NCBI RefSeq assembly: GCF_001929375.1
Contig: NZ_MSGO01000019.1
Coordinates: forward strand, 1-54,902
Direction of reading: 5' to 3'
DNA from: Actinomyces oris
Lineage (GTDB): Bacteria; Actinomycetota; Actinomycetes; Actinomycetales; Actinomycetaceae
DNA length: 54,902 bases
In this document: piece by piece, positions 1 through 9,125 of the stretch
How positions within the stretch are numbered: position 1 is the stretch's first letter
Layout of the letters: each line of letters opens with the position of its first letter
The notes under the pieces: generated by a model
Seen by the model: only the letters and a program-made list of their open reading frames with translations
What the model was told of the DNA's origin: nothing
Database searches by the model: none
Made by a program: the position numbers and the translations under genes

Positions 1-227
1 AACTGGATGCGCGAGTGCGTTCCCTGAACGGTTGCCGCGATGGCCCGGGCCAGGGCGGTCTTGCCGGTGCCGGGGGCGTCCTCGAGCAGGAGGTGGCCCT
101 CGGCGAGCATGGTGGTCAGGGCCAGCCGAATGACCTCGGTCTTGCCCAGCAGCGCCTGCCCCACGTTGTTCACCATCCGGTCGAAGGTGTCGGCGAACCA
201 GGTCGCGTTCTCATTCGTCATCGCCAT
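1..227 (-). CDS. MoxR-family AAA+ ATPase, N-terminal part (cut by window edge)
   Basis: The reverse strand from the ATG at 227 encodes 75 residues that run off the window. A Walker A loop, DAPGTGKT, lies at about residues 50-57, preceded by a [10 protein letters not shown]-like helix typical of MoxR ATPases. MoxR proteins are cytoplasmic AAA+ chaperone-like ATPases, usually followed by a DUF58 protein and a transglutaminase-like membrane protein. Here the gene lies directly downstream of the giant Ig/FN3 protein on the same strand, an arrangement common in Actinobacteria. A short purine-rich stretch precedes the ATG; the second ATG at 221 is an alternative start. Walker B and the sensor motifs lie outside the window. 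Confidence 0.85.
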   Translation of the reverse strand, partial: MAMTNENATWFADTFDRMVNNVGQALLGKTEVIRLALTTMLAEGHLLLEDAPGTGKTALARAIAATVQGTHSRIQ

Positions 228-354
228 GTTTCGCCCTCGTTCCTGGTGGGGTGCTGACTGCGGTGAAGGGAGCCGACCCGGTCAGGGGACTCGGCGGCTG
301 ATCGGTGTGGGGGCGAGCCCGGCGTCGAGGCTCGACGAGGGCGGGCGCCGGTTG

Positions 355-3300
355 CTACGTGCATGTGAACCAGGTCCCCCGATCCTCGTTGGACATCAGA
401 ATGGTGTTGTAACCGCCCTGCCACCTGGGGCGGCCGCTGTATCCGCCGGAGCCGTCGACCGTGAGCGTGGTGCTGACCTCCCGCCGGTTCCAGGTTCCGC
501 TGCAGGTCACGGTCGAGTTGGGGGGCCAGTCCGAGAGAGTCACCTCCTGGTACCGGGCGTTCTGTCCCGCACACCCTCCGACGTTGCACCGCCCCTGGCC
601 GCTGAGTGAGCCGGCGTAGTTCCTGGCGAAGGAGCGGGTCGTCGCCTCGGCGCAGTTCTCCTGGCCCTTGCGCGAGCCCAGCTCGGAGGAGGACTGCACG
701 GCACGGATGCACACCCGTGTCGTGCTGCCCTCCGCGACGCTCCACTGCTGGGAGCCTGAGGCACCGGCGTCGTCGTCGGAGGAGGGGCCGCTCAACCGGT
801 AGCGGGTGGATCGTCCGCCGTCGCCCCCTCCGGACCAGGAGCAGGAGACGGAGGTGGCGCTGCCGGCCGAGCAGCTGATGCTCGGTGAGGCGGGTGGGCC
901 GAAGGGGGTGACGCTGCCGGCGCTGACCGCCTCCGAGCAGGAGGTGCTCCCGGTCTTGGACCCGCAGACACGCACGTAGACGGTTGAGGCGCTGCCGTCA
1001 CTGAGCCCGTTGCCGCTCAGGTCGCTGATGGACTGCCAGGAGGAGCCGTCGGTGCTCCACTGGGTGGCCAGCTCCCCGGCGCTCCAGCCGTTGCCTGCGG
1101 AGGCGCCGGTGGACAGCGAGATCTGGCGGCTGGTACCGGTGGCACTGATGCCCCTGACGGTGGGCGCCGGTGGGCGCCCCACGACCCAGGTCGAGGTGGA
1201 CTGTCCCGCAGAGGTGTGGGTGGAGGCCTTGGCGGAGTCGTTGGTGGCCGTCACCGTGAAGGTCACCTGGCTCTGGGAGGCGCTCACCCCTTCCAGGGTG
1301 GCCGAGCGGTTGCCCGCGCCGGAGACCGTCTTGGAGGCCCCGGTCGAGGAGGTCACGGTGTAGTACTCGATCGGTCTGCCGTTGGTGTCGGACACCGGCC
1401 CCCAGGAGACGGTGACGGTGTCCGAGGAGCCGCCGGTGCCGAGATTGGCCGAGGCCGCCTGGACCGAGCCGACCGGTCCGGGCCTTCCGTAGGGGGAGAC
1501 CGCCAGGGAGGCGGAGGACCACTGCTGGCTCTCACCCTTGGCGTTGACGGCCTTGACCACCGCGGTGTAGGCCGTCCCGTTGCTCAGGCCGGAGAAGGTG
1601 GCGCTTGTTCCCGACACCGTCTGCTGCTGGCCACCCGGGCTGAGGGCGACGACGTATCCGGTGATGGCCGAGCCCTGGTTGGACGGGGCGGACCAGGACA
1701 CGCTCACCGAGCCGTCACCGGCGGTGGCCACCGGCTGGGGCACCGTGTCCGGGACGACGTCGATCGAGGTGGTGGCCGAGGCCGAGGCCTCGGAGTCACC
1801 GACCTCGTTGTGGGCCACCACGTGGAAGGTGTGGTCCTTGCCGTTGGTGCGGCCCTCCATGAGGCAGCTGGTGACCGTGCCGCAGTCCTGGGAGTCGCCC
1901 TGCGTCTCGTCATAGACGGTGAAACCACTGATCGGCGCGCCGTTCGCCGCCCCTGCGGTCCACGAGACCAGGGCCGTTGAGGCGCTGCTGGAGGAGGCCG
2001 CCACCGAGGTCGGTGGACTCGGCCGGTTGCGCACCGTCACCTGGAGCGTGCCCTCGACCTCGCGTCCGGCGTCACCGGTCTTGTCCCCGACCCGGTAGGT
2101 GATGACTCCTGTCCGGGCGCCGGCTGCGGGCGTGATCGTCAGGGTGGAGCCGGAGCCCGTGACCGTGATCCCCTCAGGGGCCGTGGGGGTCCCCACGAGG
2201 CGGAGGGGGGAGTCGGGGAAGGGGTTGACGGCGTAGGAGGAGATGTTCACGGTGGTGGACTGACCGGCGTCCGCGCTCACCGACGCCGGTGAGAGCATGA
2301 TGAGGGGCCGGGACGAGGAGACGATGCTCACCGGCACCGAGCCCGATCCCTGCGCCCCGGAGGCGTCCTTGACATCGATGGTGAGCGAGCCCAGGGAACC
2401 CTTCGAGGCTCCCGAAGGTGCTGTCACCGACAGGGTCCTGCCGCTGATCGAGGCCTCGACGCCGGTAGGGACGTTTCGCACCGAGTAGGACAGATCAGCC
2501 GGTTTCTCCCCGTCGGGGTCGGTGGCCCACAGCGATACGTCGACCGTCGCGGTCTCACCGGGGGCCACCTCGATGGCAGTGGGGGCGATGGTGGGCGGAC
2601 GGTTGTCCCCGGGGGTCACCGTGATGGGAAGCGTCAACCAGGCGGTCTTGCCACTGGAGTCGTTGAGGTCCTTGCCGTCGGTCACCTCCACGGTGACCGA
2701 TGAGGGGCCCGAGTAGTCGGGGCGTGAGGCGAAGGTCAGCGTGGTGGAGTCCTTGACCAGGCTGGAGCCGTTCCAGCCTGCGGCGGCTGTCACCTTGTTG
2801 CCGTCGGTCAGCTGCACGCTGCGGCCCTTACGGGTGAGCACGTAGTCGCGCAGCGCGATGGTCAGGGTCTGTCCGGAGCGCACGGTCAGGGGCATCTTGC
2901 CGGCGTCGACCTCGGGCTCGGTGACCACCGATCCGGGGACCTCGACCAGGGCGGAGGAGGCCAGCCCACTGGGATCGGTGACGGTGTAGAGCACGAAGCG
3001 GGGCTCCTCGCCCACCGTGATCGTCAGCTCCCCGTCCTGCCCGACGCTCACGCCCTCGTCCTTGGTGGTCACGGTGGCAGCGTCGATGTCGCCGTCCGGG
3101 TCCTCGTCGTTGTCCAGAACCGGGACCTTGACGCTCCGGTTGGATCGGGCCTGCTCCCTGCTGATGCGGTCGTCGCGGGCGATGGGGGCCTGGAGCGGCG
3201 CCGAGGCGGAGACCGCCAGGGTCACCATGCCGACGACGGGCTCGGAGCGGCCGTCCGTGACGCCGTACTGGACGGTGTAGCTCCCCTCGGTGCTGGGGGT

Positions 3301-6300
3301 CGTGAGTCTGAGCCGTGGGCCGTCGGCCGACGGGGACACTCCCGAGTCCTGGCCGGAGACGAGGGAGGACTCCAGGGACAGAGTGTCCCCGTCCGGGTCG
3401 ACGTCGTTGGCCAGTACCGGGACGGACAGGTCGACGCCGGGCCGTGCGGTGACGACATCGGCCACGGCGACGGGCTTCTGGTTCGTCGCCCCGGCGGGCG
3501 CCACACCGACCCGGACCACGGCCGAGGCCGTCTTGCCGAGGCGGTCCTGGACGGTGTAGCTGAAGACGTCCGTGCCTGATGCCTTCGGGGCGGCCGTGTA
3601 GGTCAGGGACGCCCCCTCCAGCTCCACTCCGCCCAGACGCGGTGAGGACATCAGCCCGCTGAGGCTGACCGAGTCGCCCTCGGAGTCCAGCCCCTCCATG
3701 GGGATCGGGATCGTCACCTTCTCCCCGGCCACGGCCCAGCCGGTGACGTCCTTGGGGTGCGGGGCCGTGTTGCGCTCGTCGTCGCGGGCCACGACGGTCA
3801 GGTTGACGCTGGCCGAGGCGACGTTGCCCTCCGAGTCTCGCACGCTGTAGATGATCCGTCCGCTGCCGGGCTGCTCCCCGGCGCGGAAGCGGACGACGTC
3901 GTCGGAGACGAAGGGCTCACCCATGGCAGGGTCGATCTCGTGCTGGAGGTCGGGCTGGACACTCATATCCAGTCCTGCGGGGGAGCGGTCGTTGTCCAGG
4001 ACGCTGATGGCGCCCACGTCCCCGGCCCGCACCACGAGCGTGTCATCGGTGAGCTCGGGAGGCGTGGTGCTGGGGGCCGCCGGGACCGGGATGACCTGGA
4101 GCGTGCCCTCAGCCGTCCCGGCCGCGTTGGCCAGCGTGTAGGTGACCGTGGTGGTCTCGGTCAGCCCGTTGGGAGCCGTGATGCGCAGGAGGTGGTGCTC
4201 CAGGAGCGCCACCACCAGGGGACTGCCCTCGGGGGTGCGCACGGACTGCACGGAGAGCACCCCGCCCTGCGGGTCGGAGTCGTTGTCCAGGACCGCCGAC
4301 AGCGCCTGTCCTCCCGCCGGCAGAGTGATGACGTCGTCCTGCGCCACGGGCAGCGCGGACTGGTCGACCTCGATGGCATCGACCCGGATCACGCCCTCGG
4401 TGGCGGAGGGGCCGTCACTGACCGTGTAGGTCAAGTAGAAGGTGCCCGCCTTGGACGGGTTGAGCGTGACGACCCCGGTACTGACGTCGGCCGTGGAGCT
4501 CAGCCCCTCGGGCGCCTCCCCCACGGAGGCCAGGCGCAGGGTGTCACCGTTGGCGTCGACGTCATTGGCCAGCGGCGAGACCTGACCGGACTGGCCCACC
4601 GGGACGACGACGTGGTCCGCGTTGGTCACCGGGGGCAGGTTCTCGTTGCCGTGCACCTTGACCGTCAGGCGGCCCTCAGTGTCCTCGTTGCCGTCGGAGT
4701 AGGTGACGGTCAGGTCCGTGCTGCCCGTCGCCTGCCCCATGTCCTTGACCGTGATGGTGCCGTCGGCCCGGTACGTGACGTCGAATCCTGAGGGGAAGGA
4801 GATGCTCTTGAGGTAGACGGGATCGCCGTCGGGGTCGAGCCAGTCGTCGGAGACGTTGAGAGTCGTGCTCGCTCCGGAGGCGAGGTCGAGCGAGGAGAGA
4901 CGTTTCTGCTCGGGGCCGGCGTTGACGGAGAAGGGGTGGACGTTGAGGGTGACGTTGGCGCTGGCCTGCGCCTGGCCGTCATCGAGGGTGTAGGCGAAGG
5001 ACGATGAACCCGTGGCGTTGTCGTCCACCTTCACCTGCAGGGCGGCGCCGGAGCGCACCCGGCCCACCTTTCCGAAGGACGGCTGCGAGGTCGCGGTGGC
5101 CACCAGGACGTCGCCGTCGGGATCGGTGTCGTTGGCGATGACCGGCAGGTAGGAGGTCCGCCCGGGCCGCACGCCGAAGGAGTCGTCCTGGGCCTGGGGA
5201 GGGGTGTTCTCCTTGGACCGCTCCTGAGTGGCCTCGTCCCGGGTCTCAGTGGACTCCTCGTCGGAGTACTCCTCGCTCTTCGTCTGGGAGCTGATCTGCT
5301 CCCAGTTGTCGACCTGGACCATGTTCTTGTCCGGCAGCCACACGCCGCCGGTGGGGATGTCGTTGAGGACGATGACGTCGCGGTTGGTACGGAAGACGGC
5401 TTTCGAGACGTTGTTGAGCGTGGGGACGGGGATGTCGACGTCGTCGCCGGTGCCCGCGCAGTCCCGCAGGAAGGAGCCCTTGACCCCCCAGGCCGCGTAG
5501 GCGCAGCCCGAGTGCTGCGCGGGCCGGGAGGGGCTGCCACCGGTGACGCCGGGGGAGACCGATGAGACCTTTCCGGACAGGCTCACGCGAAGCAGCCCGG
5601 AGGTCGAGGAGACCAGGACCTCGTTGGCCTGGGGGCCGGGAACCTGGAGCTGGAGGTCGTCCCCGGACAGTGATACCGCCCGGCCTCCCGGGAGCACGAG
5701 GGTGCCGCTGCGGCGGTCGAGGACCACGCTCTTGTCTCCCACCGCACTGACCTGCAGCTCGGCGTCGTCCGCCAGCTTCGGCAGCGAGGTGGTCGAGATG
5801 TCGTTGACGGAGCCGCGGGGCGTGACCGTCTTGACGGTGCCGGTCCTGATCGATGCGACGTGGGCCGAGCCGTCGGTGCCCATGGCCAGAACGGCGCCGG
5901 GCATGTCGGAGATGGTGGGAGGAGCTGCCGACTGGCTGAAGGTGGGGGCCTGCGAGACGTCGGCGACCCAGACCCGGCCCGTGGCCGGATCGGCCACCCC
6001 GATGCGGTCCCCGCCCAGCTCCATGGTGGATGAACCGGTCGAGCTGTTCGGCGGCATGAGGGTCGTGCGGGCCACGTCGATCTGCGTGTAGGTGTCCGAG
6101 GATGCGTCGGACATGAAGACCTGGGAACCGGACTGGTCGACGTCGAAGCTCGTCGAGGAGGTGCGCAGGCCCCCGTCGAGCGTCTGTGAGGGGTAGTTGA
6201 GGTGGGCGACCATCTTCATCTTCCCGTTGGTCACCCACACCCCGCCGTCATGAAGATCGACATCATGAGTGACCATCCCCGGGTGCAGGACGATGGCGAC

Positions 6301-6366
6301 CAGAGCCGCAGCGGTCAGTACCGCGATGACGCCGACACAGACGCGGCGCCTGGAGAACCGTTTCAC
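355..6366 (-). CDS. Giant membrane-anchored Ig-like/cadherin-like repeat protein with C-terminal FN3 domains
   Basis: About 2003 residues. A basic N-terminus (KRFSRRR) leads into one membrane segment at about 10-28. Next comes a region of about 350 residues that may be propeller-like (uncertain). From about 387 to 1440 there are some ten Ig/cadherin-like repeats recognisable by recurring NDxDPDGD motifs and a preceding PxAxDD. About three fibronectin type III domains follow (roughly 1440-1735), then a Cys-containing C-terminal module. There is no LPXTG motif or C-terminal anchor, so it is probably a type II membrane protein displayed outside the cell. It sits upstream of moxR, as in many Actinobacteria. 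I chose the GTG at 6366 because GGAG lies 9 nt upstream and a promoter at 6431-6459 starts transcription just before it. The frame stays open to 6600, but that part lies upstream of the promoter. The molecular role is unknown; adhesion or envelope assembly are guesses. Confidence 0.85.
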   Translation of the reverse strand: MKRFSRRRVCVGVIAVLTAAALVAIVLHPGMVTHDVDLHDGGVWVTNGKMKMVAHLNYPSQTLDGGLRTSSTSFDVDQSGSQVFMSDASSDTYTQIDVARTTLMPPNSSTGSSTMELGGDRIGVADPATGRVWVADVSQAPTFSQSAAPPTISDMPGAVLAMGTDGSAHVASIRTGTVKTVTPRGSVNDISTTSLPKLADDAELQVSAVGDKSVVLDRRSGTLVLPGGRAVSLSGDDLQLQVPGPQANEVLVSSTSGLLRVSLSGKVSSVSPGVTGGSPSRPAQHSGCAYAAWGVKGSFLRDCAGTGDDVDIPVPTLNNVSKAVFRTNRDVIVLNDIPTGGVWLPDKNMVQVDNWEQISSQTKSEEYSDEESTETRDEATQERSKENTPPQAQDDSFGVRPGRTSYLPVIANDTDPDGDVLVATATSQPSFGKVGRVRSGAALQVKVDDNATGSSSFAYTLDDGQAQASANVTLNVHPFSVNAGPEQKRLSSLDLASGASTTLNVSDDWLDPDGDPVYLKSISFPSGFDVTYRADGTITVKDMGQATGSTDLTVTYSDGNEDTEGRLTVKVHGNENLPPVTNADHVVVPVGQSGQVSPLANDVDANGDTLRLASVGEAPEGLSSTADVSTGVVTLNPSKAGTFYLTYTVSDGPSATEGVIRVDAIEVDQSALPVAQDDVITLPAGGQALSAVLDNDSDPQGGVLSVQSVRTPEGSPLVVALLEHHLLRITAPNGLTETTTVTYTLANAAGTAEGTLQVIPVPAAPSTTPPELTDDTLVVRAGDVGAISVLDNDRSPAGLDMSVQPDLQHEIDPAMGEPFVSDDVVRFRAGEQPGSGRIIYSVRDSEGNVASASVNLTVVARDDERNTAPHPKDVTGWAVAGEKVTIPIPMEGLDSEGDSVSLSGLMSSPRLGGVELEGASLTYTAAPKASGTDVFSYTVQDRLGKTASAVVRVGVAPAGATNQKPVAVADVVTARPGVDLSVPVLANDVDPDGDTLSLESSLVSGQDSGVSPSADGPRLRLTTPSTEGSYTVQYGVTDGRSEPVVGMVTLAVSASAPLQAPIARDDRISREQARSNRSVKVPVLDNDEDPDGDIDAATVTTKDEGVSVGQDGELTITVGEEPRFVLYTVTDPSGLASSALVEVPGSVVTEPEVDAGKMPLTVRSGQTLTIALRDYVLTRKGRSVQLTDGNKVTAAAGWNGSSLVKDSTTLTFASRPDYSGPSSVTVEVTDGKDLNDSSGKTAWLTLPITVTPGDNRPPTIAPTAIEVAPGETATVDVSLWATDPDGEKPADLSYSVRNVPTGVEASISGRTLSVTAPSGASKGSLGSLTIDVKDASGAQGSGSVPVSIVSSSRPLIMLSPASVSADAGQSTTVNISSYAVNPFPDSPLRLVGTPTAPEGITVTGSGSTLTITPAAGARTGVITYRVGDKTGDAGREVEGTLQVTVRNRPSPPTSVAASSSSASTALVSWTAGAANGAPISGFTVYDETQGDSQDCGTVTSCLMEGRTNGKDHTFHVVAHNEVGDSEASASATTSIDVVPDTVPQPVATAGDGSVSVSWSAPSNQGSAITGYVVALSPGGQQQTVSGTSATFSGLSNGTAYTAVVKAVNAKGESQQWSSASLAVSPYGRPGPVGSVQAASANLGTGGSSDTVTVSWGPVSDTNGRPIEYYTVTSSTGASKTVSGAGNRSATLEGVSASQSQVTFTVTATNDSAKASTHTSAGQSTSTWVVGRPPAPTVRGISATGTSRQISLSTGASAGNGWSAGELATQWSTDGSSWQSISDLSGNGLSDGSASTVYVRVCGSKTGSTSCSEAVSAGSVTPFGPPASPSISCSAGSATSVSCSWSGGGDGGRSTRYRLSGPSSDDDAGASGSQQWSVAEGSTTRVCIRAVQSSSELGSRKGQENCAEATTRSFARNYAGSLSGQGRCNVGGCAGQNARYQEVTLSDWPPNSTVTCSGTWNRREVSTTLTVDGSGGYSGRPRWQGGYNTILMSNEDRGTWFTCT

Positions 6367-6430
6367 AGTGCTGCGCTCCAGCAGAAATGAGGGATGGGCC
6401 AGGGGGATGGCGCTCGTAAGAACGACCAAG

Positions 6431-6459
6431 ATTTTAACTTCCTTGTTGGACGGCAACAA
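6431..6459 (-). promoter_or_regulatory. SigA-type promoter of the giant Ig/FN3 gene
   Basis: Read on the minus strand, TTGTTG (6454-6459) and TAAAAT (6431-6436) are separated by 17 nt. This predicts a transcript start near 6424, about 58 nt before the GTG at 6366. It sits in a locally AT-rich patch. The position argues against the upstream TTG at 6429 as a start codon. Confidence 0.6.
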
Positions 6460-6854
6460 ACGTTCCGAATGTGCGGAGACACAGAGGGGGAGCGGATTTT
6501 TCGTTGGGATCAAGGAGAAGGGATGGCCTGCATCCGCGATGCCGCCCGGGTGGTTGTTATGAACTTGTGATTCGACTGGTGAGGTTGTGCGTTGAATCAA
6601 GGTGCCCGCTTCTGTCCCAGGCGGAGATACTGCCGCGGGCGGTGCACTGTCGACGTCTGCGGCGCGCTCTCCACGGAGGGCCCGCCCCGGCGCCGTAGTC
6701 TTCAGCTGCTCGAGTCTTCAGCTGATCGTGCCGCCAGGCCTGCGCGGCTCCTCGCGCCGGCCTGCGCGAACCCGTTGGGTCAGGCTGATCGCCGTCAACT
6801 GTTCGTCATCTATCCGCCATCATTCGTCATCGCCGTCGTGGCAGGAGGGGAGTC
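6460..6854. other. Divergent intergenic region between the Ig/FN3 gene and xerC
   Basis: No coding sequence is convincing here. A 12-bp direct repeat, AGTCTTCAGCTG, occurs at 6697-6708 and 6713-6724 (16-bp period), and there are further short TTCGTCAT repeats near 6803 and 6825. The xerC ribosome binding site, GGAGGGGA, lies just before 6855. Confidence 0.5.
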
Positions 6855-7778
6855 ATGTCGAGGACACGTGCCGATCTGCTCGCCTCCTACCGCAGCTACC
6901 TGGCCCTGCAGCGGGACCTGTCCGGGCACACCGTGCGCGCCTATCTCATCGACCTCAACGACCTGCTGAGCTTCCTCGGCGTCGGTGAGGGGGACGCCGA
7001 GCCCGTCGACGCCGCCCTGGCCACCCTGGACCTGGCGGACCTGCGGGACTGGCTCGCCGCGATGGCCGCCAGCGGTCACTCGCGCGCCACCCTGGCCCGC
7101 CGCTCGGCCTCGGCGAGGACCTTCTCCTCCTGGGCCTTCGAGACGGGACTGCTCGCCTCCGACGTCGCCGCGCGCCTGCGTGCGCCCCGCGTCGACAACC
7201 GCCTGCCAGGGGTGCTGACGACCCAGCAGGCCTCGCAGCTGCTCAAGACCGCCGCGGACCTCGCCTCGGACGGGGACGTCCTGGCGGTGCGTGACCTGGC
7301 CATCATCGAGACGCTGTATGCGACCGGCGTGCGGGTCTCCGAGCTCGTCGGCCTGGATGTCGCCGACCTCGACCACTCCCAACGGACCCTGCGAGTCCTG
7401 GGGAAGGGCCGCAAGGAACGCACCGTTCCCTACGGGCTGCCCGCCGCCAAGGCACTGGAGGCATGGCTGCGTCGGCGCGGCGAGATCTGCGCCGACGACG
7501 CGGGAGGCGCCCTCTTCCTCGGGGCGCGGGGACGGCGTATCGATCCCCGGGCGGTGCGCGACGTCGTCCACCGCCTGTGCACGGCCGCCCGGGTCCCCGA
7601 CCTGGGACCGCACGGGCTGCGGCACAGCACCGCCACCCACGTCCTGGGCGGGGGAGCGGACCTGCGCAGCGTCCAGGAGCTCCTCGGGCACTCCTCACTG
7701 GCCACGACCCAGCGCTACACCCACGTCTCGGCCGAGCGCCTGCGCAGCGTCTACGAGCAGGCCTTCCCCAGAGCCTGA
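6855..7778 (+). CDS. xerC: Tyrosine recombinase XerC
   Basis: 307 residues. A SAM-like N-terminal core-binding domain spans about 5-90, and the C-terminal catalytic domain about 115-305. The catalytic set is complete: R160 in GVRVSEL, K184 in GKGRKER, H253 and R256 in HGLRH, H279 in LGHSS, and the nucleophile Y288 in QRYTH. With a partner Xer protein, such enzymes resolve chromosome dimers at dif. The length is normal for the family (about 300). The ATG follows GGAGGGGA. The position upstream of the M23 peptidase and rpsB matches the chromosomal xerC of Actinobacteria, so this is housekeeping rather than an integrase. XerC rather than XerD rests on gene context. Confidence 0.93.
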   Translation: MSRTRADLLASYRSYLALQRDLSGHTVRAYLIDLNDLLSFLGVGEGDAEPVDAALATLDLADLRDWLAAMAASGHSRATLARRSASARTFSSWAFETGLLASDVAARLRAPRVDNRLPGVLTTQQASQLLKTAADLASDGDVLAVRDLAIIETLYATGVRVSELVGLDVADLDHSQRTLRVLGKGRKERTVPYGLPAAKALEAWLRRRGEICADDAGGALFLGARGRRIDPRAVRDVVHRLCTAARVPDLGPHGLRHSTATHVLGGGADLRSVQELLGHSSLATTQRYTHVSAERLRSVYEQAFPRA

Positions 7779-7894
7779 GGCGGCGCGAGTCCGTCCGACG
7801 GCACCATGGTGGGCTGACCCCGGGTGAGTCCTGGACCTCAAGGACACCCCGAAGGCGTGCCGGACCCGAGGACCGGCCAGCGGGGGAGCGCAGC

Positions 7895-9010
7895 TCAGGA
7901 CAGACGGGCCAGACGGCGGGCGATCGCGATGTGCAGCGAGAAGCTGCGCTGCATCTGCGCGGTGCTGTGGAGGTTCATGACGACGTGGGCGCGCTGGCGC
8001 GGGTAGAAGAAGCTGTGTACCGCCCACAGGCCCAGGCCTCCCACCGGCTCGGGCAGGCCCCGCAGGATCAAGGGCATGAACTCGTTGAAGCGGATCGTGG
8101 CCAGGCCCGTCCCGTAGTGGAGGCCCGCGCGCAGGCGGGAGCGGGGCCGGGCCAGGCGCGCCAGCAGATCCCGGTCGAGCAGGTCTCCCTCATGCAGGGC
8201 CTCCTGGAAGCGCACCATGTCCTCCAGGGTGGTCACCGCGCCGCCGTCAGCAGACCCGGCGGACAGCGCCCTGGCATGGCTGATCTCCGCACCCTTGACC
8301 CAGGCCGGAGCGATCTTCAGGCCTGTGACCCAGACTGGAGCGATCTTCAGACCTGCCAGCTCCTCATCGGTGGCCGTGGAGTGCGGCTGACCCGTGCGCG
8401 TCATCCCCGCGGGCTGGAACACCTGGGTGCGCAGCACCTCGTGGGCGGACAAGCCGGTGACCTCCTGGAGCACGCACTGAGCCAGGGCGTAGTTGGCGTC
8501 CCCGTAGGCGAAGCGCTCACCGGGCCGGCCCTGGGGCGGCATCCCCGCGCACTGCGCCATCACCTCGGCCAGGTCCCACCGGCGGTCGGGCTGGCGCATG
8601 AGGCGGTCCAGCGAGCACTCGGTGGAGTGCCCGCGCGGAGGCTGCAACGGGTCGGGTAGTCCTGAGCGGTGGCTGAGCAGGTGACTCAGGGTCAGGTCCC
8701 GGGACAGAATGACGCCGGGAGCGGCGGGTAGCGCGGACAGATCGATGCCCGGGGCGAGCTCGCCGATCGGCGCATCCAGGGACAGCAGCCCCTGCTGGGC
8801 CAGGCGCGCCGCCGCGACCGCCACGAAGGGTTTTCCCGCGCTCGCGGTATGAAAAGGCCGGTCGACCTCACCGAAGGAGAGCCTCACCCCCGGGGCGACG
8901 ATGAGCACCTGCGGGGCCGGCAGCCGCGGGCGCCGCTTAGCGGCCATCCTCTCCAGCCTGGGACGCAGGGAGGAGCCGAACCAACGCTGAAGGGACTCGG
9001 AGGGCCTCAT
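7895..9010 (-). CDS. Serine beta-lactamase-fold (class C / DD-peptidase-like) hydrolase
   Basis: 371 residues. The nucleophile motif SxxK is S57-A-G-K60 in HTASAGKPF. A Y169-G-D171 stands where YxN is usual, and HYG at 298-300 replaces KTG. A SHLLSHRSGL segment (about 109-118) is typical of the beta-lactamase/EstB/LACTB family. No signal peptide is visible, so it is probably a cytoplasmic esterase or peptidase rather than an antibiotic-resistance enzyme; the substrate cannot be told. The ATG at 9010 follows AGAGG; the open frame upstream of it is low-complexity and unlikely to be translated. Residues 221-240 are two near-identical 10-residue copies from a recent 30-bp tandem duplication. The gene is convergent with xerC. 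Confidence 0.82.
   Translation of the reverse strand: MRPSESLQRWFGSSLRPRLERMAAKRRPRLPAPQVLIVAPGVRLSFGEVDRPFHTASAGKPFVAVAAARLAQQGLLSLDAPIGELAPGIDLSALPAAPGVILSRDLTLSHLLSHRSGLPDPLQPPRGHSTECSLDRLMRQPDRRWDLAEVMAQCAGMPPQGRPGERFAYGDANYALAQCVLQEVTGLSAHEVLRTQVFQPAGMTRTGQPHSTATDEELAGLKIAPVWVTGLKIAPAWVKGAEISHARALSAGSADGGAVTTLEDMVRFQEALHEGDLLDRDLLARLARPRSRLRAGLHYGTGLATIRFNEFMPLILRGLPEPVGGLGLWAVHSFFYPRQRAHVVMNLHSTAQMQRSFSLHIAIARRLARLS
8296..8355 (-). repeat. 30-bp in-frame tandem duplication inside the beta-lactamase-fold gene
   Basis: Two adjacent 30-bp units (8296-8325 and 8326-8355) differ at three bases. They encode two consecutive LKIAPxWVxG decapeptides. Confidence 0.9.
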
Positions 9011-9125
9011 GTCTCCACCTCTCAACAAGACGCCTTTGAAGGGGCTGTGCCCGAAAGCCCACCACGCTCCACGACCTCCCATCATCGGAAGGAATGCCGG
9101 CGAGATCAAGCGTCGATCACCGGCT

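Noticed and set aside
6367-6600. Upstream extension of the giant Ig/FN3 protein, including a TTG at 6429 with GGAAG before it
   Set aside because: A TTGTTG-17-TAAAAT promoter overlaps this stretch and predicts transcription starting downstream of the TTG. The GTG at 6366 has its own GGAG and gives a normal membrane anchor.
6815-7691. Antisense open frames over xerC
   Set aside because: The xerC catalytic residues are all in place on the plus strand; antisense frames have shadow composition.
8041-8659. Plus-strand open frame opposite the beta-lactamase-fold gene
   Set aside because: The minus-strand frame has SxxK and HxG motifs and a good ribosome binding site; the plus-strand frame is a shadow.
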